Assembly (NCBI RefSeq): GCF_025809055.1
Contig: NZ_CP075529.1
Coordinates: 1,302,001-1,366,000 of the forward strand
Direction: 5' to 3'
DNA length: 64,000 nucleotides
Origin: Devosia sp.
GTDB lineage: Bacteria; Pseudomonadota; Alphaproteobacteria; Rhizobiales; Devosiaceae
The position numbers were made by a program, and so were the translations under genes. The notes under the pieces were generated by a model. The model ran no database searches, was not told the DNA's origin, and saw only the letters and a program-made list of their open reading frames with translations. Positions 44,359 to 51,769 of the stretch are shown here, one piece after another. The stretch's first letter is position 1, and every line of letters starts with the position of its first letter.

Positions 44359-44700
44359 TCACTCGTCCAGGCCGAAGACCTTCGGAGGACCCAATTGGTA
44401 GTAGCGCGATAGGGTCCTTGCCCAACTGCGGTCCCGGGCGATCGCGAAGAGCTCGGACGTCACGCATTCCCTGCCGTCGACGATCCGCGGATGGCCGTAT
44501 GCCGTGCCGGCCAGGCAAAGCGCGCTCCTCGGCGCGAAGCCCCAGCGCCGGAGATGCGGTGCTTCCAGCAGGCGCCCAGGCGAGGGAGGAGAACCGGCGG
44601 CAAGGCCGCGAAGGTCGGCGGCCAGGTCCTCCAGCAGCTCGGCGATCGCCAAAGGGTCGGCCCCCAGGAAGTCGACGGGGTCGCTGTTGTCACCGATCAT
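44359..44700 (-). CDS. Unknown 113-residue protein (possibly DUF6634 family)
   Basis: Starts by ATGA overlap with the upstream gene and ends 6 bases before the protease gene. The C-terminal half (VTSELFAIARDRSWARTLSR, YYQLG) resembles the small DUF6634 proteins found near AAA/M41 proteases in Hyphomicrobiales. That match is from memory and unverified. No catalytic motif is visible. Tight coupling suggests an adaptor or substrate of the protease. Confidence 0.65.
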   Translation of the reverse strand: MIGDNSDPVDFLGADPLAIAELLEDLAADLRGLAAGSPPSPGRLLEAPHLRRWGFAPRSALCLAGTAYGHPRIVDGRECVTSELFAIARDRSWARTLSRYYQLGPPKVFGLDE

Positions 44701-45308
44701 AGGCCCGGCTCCACCAGGTGGACCTGACTGGAAGGCATGAGCCTGGCGTCGAGGTCCATGTGCAGACCGCCCTCCACGACCAGTCCCAGCACTCCCGCCA
44801 CCGGATCGCCGCTGTTGACCAACCCCGCCAGGTCGAGCAGGGGCGCGCTGCCGCCGTTCTCGATGAGATGAACAAGCATCCTCATACGATCGGTCGCGCC
44901 AACGGCAGTCTCCGCCGCCTCTGCAATGACGAAGGCGTTGGTCAAGCGGGGCTCGCGACGGACGAAGCTCTCCGGTACCAGGACCACGGTACGACCGATC
45001 GTCGCCGCCGAGGCTTTCAACTCGAAGAAGAGGGGCATTCCACCCCGACGCCTCGTCCTGGTGGGCACCACCACGAGGTCCACCGCGCGATGGCCGATAG
45101 CCACAGGCACCACCACGAGTTCGTGCGGTTCGAGTCCCAGTTCGGCTGCGGTTTCCTCGATGCCGTGATCATCCGGCAAGCGACGGATGCCGGGATACGC
45201 CATGACGAGTGCCTCGGCGGCACGGCGCAGGGATTTCCCCTCCCTTTCCTGTTGCGAACGACATTTGCAGGGTTCCGATTGCATGCGAGCGGAATTGGCC
45301 TCCAGCAT
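44697..45308 (-). CDS. Unknown 203-residue protein with TnsA-like nuclease/winged-helix layout
   Basis: The ATG at 45308 has AAGGAG 7 bases upstream. Residues about 60-110 contain AVDLVVVPTR, then PLFFELKASAATIGRTVVLV, a possible D...ExK nuclease-like core. The C-terminal part (SAPLLDLAGLVNSGDPVAGV) looks like a winged helix ending in a hydrophobic strand pair. It shares the APLL...DPV pattern with the 175-residue neighbour and the overall shape of TnsA. Overlaps the 113-residue gene by ATGA. Nuclease activity is only an inference. Confidence 0.6.
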   Translation of the reverse strand: MLEANSARMQSEPCKCRSQQEREGKSLRRAAEALVMAYPGIRRLPDDHGIEETAAELGLEPHELVVVPVAIGHRAVDLVVVPTRTRRRGGMPLFFELKASAATIGRTVVLVPESFVRREPRLTNAFVIAEAAETAVGATDRMRMLVHLIENGGSAPLLDLAGLVNSGDPVAGVLGLVVEGGLHMDLDARLMPSSQVHLVEPGL

Positions 45309-45490
45309 GGGGCATCTCCTTGGTTCGTCGGAATTGAAAACGTGATCGGACCGGCGATCCGCCGATCGAAGGTGGCGGAATTCGTTAGGCGTCAGGTGCT
45401 TGTGGCCGAGGTCAGGCCAAAGCTCCGCCACCTCGCTGCCTATGGGTCAGCGAAAGGACATCGTGGCGTATGGGGTGATGAGGCTTGGTT

Positions 45491-46018
45491 TCAGCCCAGG
45501 CAGGGCGTGCCGGTCGCGAGTTCGACGGCGAGGCAGCCGACCGGGTCATGGCCTCGCCCGTACCGGCAGGCATCGATATCGCGCAGGAGCGGAGCTGTAC
45601 GTATCGCCTGCAGGAGGATTTGCGGATCACGATCGGCGATCGGGCGGGAGTGCAGCCTCGCAATTCCTTCGAGCGCGCGCTGGGGCACGAGAATGCAAGA
45701 CCTGCCGGAGGCCAACATGTTCCGCTTGACGCGATGGACGTCCCGCATGACGGCGCCGTACCAGATGCGATTGGGAACACCCACGACCGTGAGCGGAGAT
45801 CCGTCGATCAGGATCTGGCAGGTCGCCAAAGATTCGGGATCGAGGCCCTCGGCCCGGCTGTAGTGGATGAGGAGCGGGTCGGGGCCGATCACCACGATCT
45901 CTTTCGATTCCCGGAGGATACCGAACAGCTGAGCGGAAATGCGCCGGCGCAATTGCCGTGACCGCGATCCGGCCCCATCGGTGTCGTCGCGAGAGATGCC
46001 GGCAACAGGATGATGCAT
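45491..46018 (-). CDS. Unknown 175-residue protein, paralogue-like to its downstream neighbour
   Basis: First gene of the protease operon; AAGGAG lies 7 bases before the ATG. The core KEIVVIGPDPLLIHYSRAEG and GRSCILVPQRALEG is followed by APLLRDIDACRYGRGHDPVG, which parallels APLL...DPV of the 203-residue protein. It ends rather abruptly (TGTPCLG) and a frame shift here would add plausible residues, so a small C-terminal truncation is possible. A 182-base gap separates it from the next gene. No known family is assigned. Confidence 0.6.
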   Translation of the reverse strand: MHHPVAGISRDDTDGAGSRSRQLRRRISAQLFGILRESKEIVVIGPDPLLIHYSRAEGLDPESLATCQILIDGSPLTVVGVPNRIWYGAVMRDVHRVKRNMLASGRSCILVPQRALEGIARLHSRPIADRDPQILLQAIRTAPLLRDIDACRYGRGHDPVGCLAVELATGTPCLG

Positions 46019-46142
46019 TAACCTTCTCCTTGTCTTTCACGACAAGTCCCCTGACGCAGTAATTGGGAGGTCGTGCACGAGGCACGAGAGAGGGAAGGTA
46101 TTGATCGGCGTTCACCTCCTGTGAACGCACGCGGCTTCCATA

Positions 46143-46201
46143 GCTCTAGTCACTATAGGAGATGGCCGGCTTTGTCAAGCCTCTTTGCACATTTTGTGCA
46201 A
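46143..46201. promoter_or_regulatory. Divergent control region of the protease operon and XRE gene
   Basis: On the minus strand TTGACA (46178-46173) and TATAGT (46157-46152) with a 15-base spacer form a sigma70-like promoter for the protease operon. TTGCACATTTTGTGCAA (46185-46201), a perfect dyad, lies directly upstream of the -35 and in front of the XRE gene. CTCCTATAGTGACTAGAGC (minus strand, 46161-46143) overlaps the -10 and matches the cadA MerR operator at 17 of 19 positions. Confidence 0.6.
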
Positions 46202-46225
46202 CAAGAATCGTTTGGTGACGGTAGA

Positions 46226-46519
46226 ATGCCGTTGAAATCGATTCGACGGACCTCGAGCTTGGCCCTTAGCCAACCCAATGCCGCGCAGATAAGAGCCGCC
46301 CGGGCTTTGCTGGACTGGTCCCAGCAGATACTGGCCGAACGAAGCGGCATCGCTCGACGCACAGTAGCGGCGATCGAAACCGGCGACGACCGCGTCACAG
46401 CCGAGAGCATCCGGGCCGTACAGGGCGCGCTCGAAGCGGAGGGTATCGTCTTCTTGGGTCTGGAAGGAGGCGCGCCCGGAGTGAAGCACTCTCGAGAGTG
46501 CGATCCCGACGAGCGCTAG
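46226..46519 (+). CDS. XRE-family helix-turn-helix regulator
   Basis: The ATG at 46226 gives 97 residues; sequence upstream in frame covers the divergent promoter and is not coding. The HTH reads AARALLDWSQQILAERSGIA and then RRTVAAIETGDDRVTAESI, followed by LEAEGIVFLGLEG, a common XRE C-terminal pattern in small repressors. It probably binds the perfect dyad 25 bases upstream of its own start and controls both itself and the protease operon. Confidence 0.85.
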   Translation: MPLKSIRRTSSLALSQPNAAQIRAARALLDWSQQILAERSGIARRTVAAIETGDDRVTAESIRAVQGALEAEGIVFLGLEGGAPGVKHSRECDPDER

Positions 46520-46797
46520 CGCTCCGGCTTGAGCATTCGAACGAGGCTGTCGTTCCTGCAGACGAAGTGCTACCTAGATCCGTGTCCAGGAACCAGATGC
46601 CGGCAATGACCTGGTGCACTATATCGAGATGTGCCGCCGATCGAGGCTGGGGCTGCGGCTATCTCCCTCGCACCGAGGTATTTCGCAACCTATTCCGTCG
46701 CCACCGGTCGACGCGACGCATCACTCGGATGCGCTCGGTCGATTTCCAACCTTTTCGATCCGCGCTGCGTCGGGCATCTTGGCCAACGGGGGTGCCG

Positions 46798-47643
46798 ATG
46801 GTCGACTACAACAGGCAGCGAGAAGAATGGCGCGGGAGCGAACTCGATGCCATCGTCGCCGACTACTTCACGATGCTCTCGGACGAACTGGTGCAGCGAC
46901 CCTACGTGAAGGCGCACCATCGCGCAGTCCTGATGCAGCAGGTAGGCCGCTCCGCCGCTTCGATAGAGTTCAAGTACCGCAACATCTCCGCGGTGCTCCA
47001 GCACCTGGGCTTCCCCTGGATCTGGGGCTACAAGCCCGCGCTCAATTATCAAGACGCCCTGTTCGACGCCATAGATCGGTATCTCACCGGCAATCGCAAC
47101 ATCCTCGATCAGCAACCCACCGCCTCGCCGACGCCTATACTAGATCCCGTCAGCATCTTCGCACCGATGCCGGTGATGACCATCCCAGGCCCTCGCACCG
47201 TCGGCCTCGAGCGGCTGGTCCGCAAATTCGACCCCGTCGAACGGGACTTCAGAAATCGGCAGTTGGGTCGCGCCGGCGAGGCGTTCGTAGTCGATCTGGA
47301 GCGCAGGAGATTGTTGGCCGGCGATCGGGGCGATCTCGCCCGCAAGATCAGGTGGGTGGCAGAGGAGGACGGAGACGGCGCGGGTTTCGACATCCTCTCC
47401 TTCGACCCGGATGGGCGGGAGCGTCTCATCGAGGTCAAGACGACCAATGGTGCTGCCTCGACCCCGTTCTTCGTGACCCGCAACGAGATGGAGGTGTCCT
47501 CGGAAAGATCCGAGCACTGGCATCTCTACCGGCTTCACCAGTTCGCGCAGAAGCCGCGCATCTTCACGGTCAGGCCGCCGCTCGAAAGCGTCTTGAGGCT
47601 CGACACGGAAACCTGGCGGGCGACGCCGCATCCGAGTGCTTGA
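46798..47643 (+). CDS. NOV/DUF3883 domain protein
   Basis: The ATG at 46798 (MVDYNRQREEWRGSELDAIV) gives 281 residues; earlier in-frame starts exist but add an unconvincing basic stretch. The N-terminal 100 residues are a helical domain found with DUF3883. The C-terminal NOV domain (about 140-270) has GRAGEAFVVDLER, AGFDILSFDPDG and LIEVKTTNGA, a D...ExK nuclease-like arrangement. Such proteins are frequent in restriction and defence islands. Target unknown. Confidence 0.82.
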   Translation: MVDYNRQREEWRGSELDAIVADYFTMLSDELVQRPYVKAHHRAVLMQQVGRSAASIEFKYRNISAVLQHLGFPWIWGYKPALNYQDALFDAIDRYLTGNRNILDQQPTASPTPILDPVSIFAPMPVMTIPGPRTVGLERLVRKFDPVERDFRNRQLGRAGEAFVVDLERRRLLAGDRGDLARKIRWVAEEDGDGAGFDILSFDPDGRERLIEVKTTNGAASTPFFVTRNEMEVSSERSEHWHLYRLHQFAQKPRIFTVRPPLESVLRLDTETWRATPHPSA

Positions 47644-47703
47644 GAAGGGCGCATCGTCGGCACGGATCGTACGCACCCACGGACGGCAAGCAAACCCGTC
47701 GCC

Positions 47704-48266
47704 TCAAACAGGGCGCCATCGCTTCATGGTGTCGCCTTGCCGCCACATGGTGACCAGACCCCACCACCCCGCTGGCGCCAGCAGGAAGACGCTGGCCATT
47801 GCCGGGAAGTACTCGAACGGGCGCCCGGTCACGAGGGGGAACACGACGATATGGGCCAATTCCGTAATCCCCATGGCCGCGAAGAAGGTCCAGGCCAGGT
47901 AGGTTCCGAAGCGAGTCCGACCAGTCAGAAACGGTATCAGCAGCCACGCGCCGACGGACAGCACCACCAACAGGATCACGGGCGGCGAGGCGACGTCGGC
48001 ATTGGGCACTCCGGTGATGCCGGCCAGCGCATCGAAGAAATCCTTGAAATATTCCTCGGCCCGATGGAGGGCGGACAGGACCAACGCGGTGAAGAACGGC
48101 CACCGGACCGAGCGGAACGGACCACGCCCGGCCTCAACAGGAAGAGCAGGAGGCCGGTGACGAAACCCGTCGTGAAGAGGAGCATGGTCGCCAGCCCCAG
48201 CGACCAATAACCGACCGCCAGAAGGACGGCGGTGAACAGCGTCGCCGACATCGTCGAAAGCGTCAT
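47704..48266 (-). pseudogene. HXXEE-domain membrane protein with frameshift
   Basis: The first 44 codons from the ATG at 48266 give a two-helix N-terminus (LFTAVLLAVGYWSLGLATML, then FVTGLLLFLL). That frame then degenerates. A second frame ending at 47704 continues with VRWPFFTALVLSALHRAEEY, the HXXEE motif, and two more hydrophobic segments. Joining them near 48116-48145 gives about 205 residues, the expected family size. It is either a real frameshift or a sequencing error. Its promoter carries the MerR-type operator described below. Confidence 0.65.
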
Positions 48267-48288
48267 TTATCCCCCCCGGACGAGAAGT

Positions 48289-48319
48289 ATCGTACTTCCT
48301 CTACCGACTGGAGGAGCAA
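48289..48319 (-). promoter_or_regulatory. MerR-type promoter/operator of the HXXEE gene
   Basis: Minus strand: -35 TTGCTC (48319-48314), 19-base spacer, -10 TACGAT (48294-48289). The spacer carries the dyad-like CTCCTCCAGTCGGTAGAGG. Elongated 19-base spacing is typical of MerR-activated promoters. Confidence 0.6.
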
Positions 48320-48341
48320 TAGGTGTGCGACATTTTTTTGC

Positions 48342-48373
48342 CTTGCTCCTCTAGTGGCTTGAGGTCGTAGGTT
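48342..48373 (+). promoter_or_regulatory. MerR-type promoter/operator of dsbB-dsbA-CDF
   Basis: -35 TTGCTC (48343-48348), 19-base spacer, -10 TAGGTT (48368-48373). CTCCTCTAGTGGCTTGAGG closely matches the operator in front of cadA (CTCCTATAGCGGCTAGAGC). It lies 24 bases before the dsbB start. Confidence 0.65.
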
Positions 48374-48396
48374 GCGCTCGCAATTCGGAGTCCCGC

Positions 48397-48828
48397 ATGT
48401 CCGCAACAGATGATCGATCCTGGACCTGGCTCTTCTCGGCATGGGCCGTCGCCCTGGTAGCGACGCTAGGCGCCCTGTTCATCGGCGAGGTGATGGGACA
48501 GGCACCGTGCGTGCTCTGCTGGTACCAACGGATCGCCATGTTCCCCCTGGTGATCACCCTGGGGGTGGGTGCATTCCTCTCGGACCGGAACGCGATCCTG
48601 CATTCAGCCCCGCTGGCCGTCGCCGGATTCGGCTTCGCCGCGTTCCATTCCCTCCTGTTCTACGGCATCGTCCCTGAGGCCATCCAGCCCTGCACCGCGA
48701 CGGGTCCGTCCTGTTCGGACGAAGCCATGACCCTGTTCGGCATCGTCCCGCTGCCTCTCCTGTCTTTGTCGGCCTTCGCCGCCATCCTCCTCTGCCTTTT
48801 CCTCGTCAACCGGAGTCGCCCCTCATGA
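48397..48828 (+). CDS. dsbB: DsbB-type disulfide bond formation protein
   Basis: 143-residue four-helix membrane oxidase that re-oxidises a DsbA-type partner with quinone. The cysteine pairs are Cys38/Cys41 (PCVLCWYQR) and Cys99/Cys106 (QPCTATGPSC), as in DsbB. It overlaps the thioredoxin-fold gene by ATGA and follows a MerR-type promoter, suggesting metal-induced expression. Confidence 0.92.
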   Translation: MSATDDRSWTWLFSAWAVALVATLGALFIGEVMGQAPCVLCWYQRIAMFPLVITLGVGAFLSDRNAILHSAPLAVAGFGFAAFHSLLFYGIVPEAIQPCTATGPSCSDEAMTLFGIVPLPLLSLSAFAAILLCLFLVNRSRPS

Positions 48829-49478
48829 ATCGTCGCCTCGTGGTCCTTACCACCGCGGCAGTCGCCGTCCTCGTTCTCGTCATCGGGGCGATCCTCTATC
48901 CGCAATTCGCCGGCAACCAGCGTGCCGCCACCGCCGAGCCCGTCGCACCGTCCAACCTGGTGCGGTTCAACTCGCCCGTGATCGGTCCGCAGAACGCCCC
49001 GGTGACGATCGTCGAATGGTTCGACCCCTCGTGCGAGGCCTGCCGGGCCTTCTATCCGATCGTCAAGCAGATCATGGATCGCCATCCCGACCGCGTGCGA
49101 CTGGTGCTGCGCTACGCTCCGTTGCACGAAGGGTCGGACCGGGCGGTCCGCATCCTCGAAGCAGCGCGCAAGCAGAACCTTTTCCTGCCGGTGCTGGAGG
49201 CATTGCTGGCCGCGCAGCCGAGCTGGGCCGCCCATGGGGCGCCCAATCTCGATATCGCCTGGCAGGCCGCGGCGGGAGCCGGCCTCGACCTTTCCCGGGC
49301 GCGCGCCGATGCACAGGGCGAGGACGTCACCGCGACCCTGCGGCAGGAGATGACGGATCTGGAGGCGCTGGGCATCGCGCAGACGCCGACCTTCTACGTG
49401 AACGGGCAGGAACTCGTCGATTTCGGTCCGCAGCAATTGGCCGACCTCGTCGCCGCCGAGGTGGAGAAAACCAACTAG
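48825..49478 (+). CDS. DsbA-like periplasmic thioredoxin-fold oxidoreductase
   Basis: 217 residues with an N-terminal signal/anchor (RLVVLTTAAVAVLVLVIGAI). The active site Cys70-Glu-Ala-Cys73 lies in FDPSCEACRAFYP, and the cis-proline loop is QTPTFYVNG. The CEAC motif resembles BdbD/DsbA-like partners that pair with small DsbB proteins. With DsbB it forms a two-protein disulfide pathway, possibly for cysteine-bearing metal proteins of the island. Confidence 0.9.
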   Translation: MNRRLVVLTTAAVAVLVLVIGAILYPQFAGNQRAATAEPVAPSNLVRFNSPVIGPQNAPVTIVEWFDPSCEACRAFYPIVKQIMDRHPDRVRLVLRYAPLHEGSDRAVRILEAARKQNLFLPVLEALLAAQPSWAAHGAPNLDIAWQAAAGAGLDLSRARADAQGEDVTATLRQEMTDLEALGIAQTPTFYVNGQELVDFGPQQLADLVAAEVEKTN

Positions 49479-49512
49479 CGTCCGGATGCGTTGAGGCTCC
49501 GAGGAGGCTCGA

Positions 49513-50430
49513 ATGGCTCACGCGCACGAAGGAACGGCGGATCGATCGCCCGATCGCGGCCACCGTTTGCTGATCGCCCTGGCGCTGAACCTCGGCATTA
49601 CCGTTGCCGAAGTCGTCGGCGGCGTTCTTTCGGGATCGCTGGCGCTCATAGCCGATGCGGCGCACAATCTCTCCGATGCCGGAGCGGTGCTGGTCTCCTA
49701 TATCGCCTGGCGCATCTCCAGGCGCGCCGCCAACGAAAAGCGGACCTTCGGCTATGCCCGGGCCGAGACGGTCGGAGCGCTCATCAACCTCACTGCGCTC
49801 ATCATGATCGGCCTCTACCTGCTCTACGAAGCGGGTTCCCGCCTGTTCGAGCCGACAGAAGTCGTGGCCACGACGGTATTGATCGTGGGAGCCATCGCCT
49901 TCGTCGAGGACGTCGCCGCCGCCTGGGTGTTGCGCAAGGATCTCGGCAGCCTCAACGTGCGCAGCACCTTCCTGCACATGATCGCCGATGCCCTAGCCAC
50001 GGTGGCGGTGATAGCCAGCGGCGTCGCGATCATGGTCTGGGGCCCGGCTGTCTCATGGATCGACCCCGTCGTCACCGCCATGATCGCGGTCTACGTCCTC
50101 ATCCATGCGTCGCGGGAAATCCGCGAGGCGATCGCGGTGCTGATGGACAGCGCGCCGAAAGGTTTCCACCACGACGAACTGGTCGCAAGGCTGCAAGGCA
50201 CTGCCGGCGTATCGGACGTGCATCACCTCCACGTCTGGCGCATCAGCGAGGATCGGACCGCTCTGCAAGTCCACCTGATCGTCGATGAGCCCGAACTATC
50301 CGCGGCGACCGCGCTGAAGGAACGGCTGAAGCGGGAATTGCACGACGATTTCGACATCGACCACGCGACCATCGAGATCGAGGCCGCTGACGGCATCGAA
50401 CACGACACGGACCTCGTTCGTAAGGAGTGA
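49513..50430 (+). CDS. Cation diffusion facilitator (ZitB/CzcD/DmeF type)
   Basis: 305 residues, six transmembrane helices and a C-terminal cytoplasmic metal domain. The metal site is HNLSD (His51, Asp55; with Asp48) in helix 2 and HMIAD (His155, Asp159) in helix 5, the H/D set of Zn2+/Cd2+/Co2+ exporters. The short N-terminus has MAHAHEG and there is no long His loop. 34 bases after the dsbA-like gene, so probably in the same operon. Confidence 0.92.
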   Translation: MAHAHEGTADRSPDRGHRLLIALALNLGITVAEVVGGVLSGSLALIADAAHNLSDAGAVLVSYIAWRISRRAANEKRTFGYARAETVGALINLTALIMIGLYLLYEAGSRLFEPTEVVATTVLIVGAIAFVEDVAAAWVLRKDLGSLNVRSTFLHMIADALATVAVIASGVAIMVWGPAVSWIDPVVTAMIAVYVLIHASREIREAIAVLMDSAPKGFHHDELVARLQGTAGVSDVHHLHVWRISEDRTALQVHLIVDEPELSAATALKERLKRELHDDFDIDHATIEIEAADGIEHDTDLVRKE

Positions 50431-50462
50431 GGAAGCCTCGCGCGGGTCCCTCCCGCCCGCAA

Positions 50463-50771
50463 TCAAACGTCGGCTTCTTCGTCGAGATGGGCGACGACAT
50501 TTGCCAGAATGCTTCTGACATGGTCGTCCCCGACCCTGTAGAATACCCACTTGCCGTCCCGCTCGCGAGCGACGAGCCCGGCACCGCGCAACAGGCGCAG
50601 GTGGCGGCTCACCGAGGTCTGCTGGAGCGAGAGCTCGTCCGCGATCCGGCCAACGGCCTTCGCTTCCTCGAGGCAGCACAGCAATATCCCGAGCCTTGTG
50701 GGGTCACCCAGCAGACGGAATATCTCCGACATATCGCACAATACACGGTTGGCGATCGGCGCGGTTCGCAA
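50463..50771 (-). CDS. ArsR/SmtB-family metal-sensing repressor
   Basis: The winged helix (LFRLLGDPTRL-like EIFRLLGDPTRLGILL, LSLQQTSVSRHLRLLRGAGL) is followed by a C-terminal helix with DDHVRSILANVVAHLDE. This fits the alpha5 Zn(II)/Co(II) site DxHx10HxxE of SmtB/CzrA. A TTG start at 50771 with AGAGGAAA upstream gives 102 residues, the family length; the ATG at 50732 would give 89. Convergent with the CDF gene, divergent from the L,D-transpeptidase. Confidence 0.85.
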   Translation of the reverse strand: MRTAPIANRVLCDMSEIFRLLGDPTRLGILLCCLEEAKAVGRIADELSLQQTSVSRHLRLLRGAGLVARERDGKWVFYRVGDDHVRSILANVVAHLDEEADV

Positions 50772-50887
50772 CGGCTTTTCCTCTCGGCTCGTACGACCGG
50801 ATGGTAAGGAGGGTTTCGGCTGTCGTCGATCACATCTGCGGCACGGAAAACCTTCCGGTAACCCCGCCGCCATATGGTTGCCGAAAA

Positions 50888-51679
50888 ATGAACGGGACCG
50901 CCATGCCAAGCTTCGCCTTCCGGGCCCTCGTCCTGCTGATCTCCGTGATCGTCCTCTCGGCGTGCAGCAGCCAGTTCGTCGGGGACAACCGCCATATGGT
51001 CCCGCTCAGCCGCGACACGGTGCAACGCCTGGCGGCGATGGGATCGTCGCCGACCGAGCCCATGGTGATCCGCGTCTACAAGCAGAGCTCGGAACTGGAG
51101 GTCTGGAAGCGGACCAATACCGGCGATTATGCCTTGTTCAAGACCTACGAGATCTGCAACTGGTCGGGCGAGCTCGGACCCAAGTTCCGCGAAGGCGACT
51201 ACCAGTCCCCCGAGGGCTTCTACGACGTCACGCCTGGGCTGATGAACCCGAAATCGTCCTACTGGCTGTCGTTCAACGTCGGCTTCCCGAACAAGTTCGA
51301 CCGTGCCTGGGGCCGCACCGGCACCAACCTCATGATCCACGGCGACTGCAAGTCGGTAGGCTGCTATGCCGTGACCGACGACCAGATCAAGGAAATCTAC
51401 GCCCTGGCGCGCGAATCCTTCACGGGAGGCAATCGTTCCTTCCAGGTGCAATTGCTGCCCTTCCGCATGACGGACGCCAACATGGCGGCCAATGCCTCAA
51501 GTCCGCACGCGGCCTTCTGGGCCAACCTCAAGGAAGGCACCGATCTCTTCGATCGGAACCGCAAGCCGCCCGACTGGGACGTCTGCGAAAAGCGCTACGT
51601 GTTCAACCGCAATGATCCGCGTACCAACCCGCTCGATCCCCTCGGCGCCTGTCCTGCAGCATCGGACGATCGGGTCTAG
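50888..51679 (+). CDS. L,D-transpeptidase (YkuD domain) lipoprotein
   Basis: 263 residues from the ATG at 50888. A lipoprotein signal ends VIVLSAC (Cys26). The YkuD catalytic motif LMIHGDCKSVGCY has His151 and nucleophile Cys159, like YafK/ErfK-type enzymes that remodel peptidoglycan or attach proteins to it. The 117-base gap to the divergent ArsR gene could hold a shared operator. Confidence 0.85.
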   Translation: MNGTAMPSFAFRALVLLISVIVLSACSSQFVGDNRHMVPLSRDTVQRLAAMGSSPTEPMVIRVYKQSSELEVWKRTNTGDYALFKTYEICNWSGELGPKFREGDYQSPEGFYDVTPGLMNPKSSYWLSFNVGFPNKFDRAWGRTGTNLMIHGDCKSVGCYAVTDDQIKEIYALARESFTGGNRSFQVQLLPFRMTDANMAANASSPHAAFWANLKEGTDLFDRNRKPPDWDVCEKRYVFNRNDPRTNPLDPLGACPAASDDRV

Positions 51680-51769
51680 CCGCCGTTTCCCACCGTACTT
51701 GCTCGACTCGCCCGACATAGGCAGCTTCGAGCCGGCCCGGCAGAGGCTGCCGTTCGCACAGGTGCACCC

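Noticed and set aside
45412..45780. 122-residue minus-strand frame between ORF175 and ORF203
   Set aside because: Overlaps ORF175 in another frame and has shadow-like Ser/Arg/Pro composition.
42120..45863. Long plus-strand frames opposite the protease operon
   Set aside because: Arg/His-rich shadow composition; the minus-strand genes carry Walker and HEXXH motifs and proper ribosome sites.
42355..46519. Prophage remnant
   Set aside because: An XRE regulator and a protease alone are not enough; no integrase, terminase or structural gene is seen.
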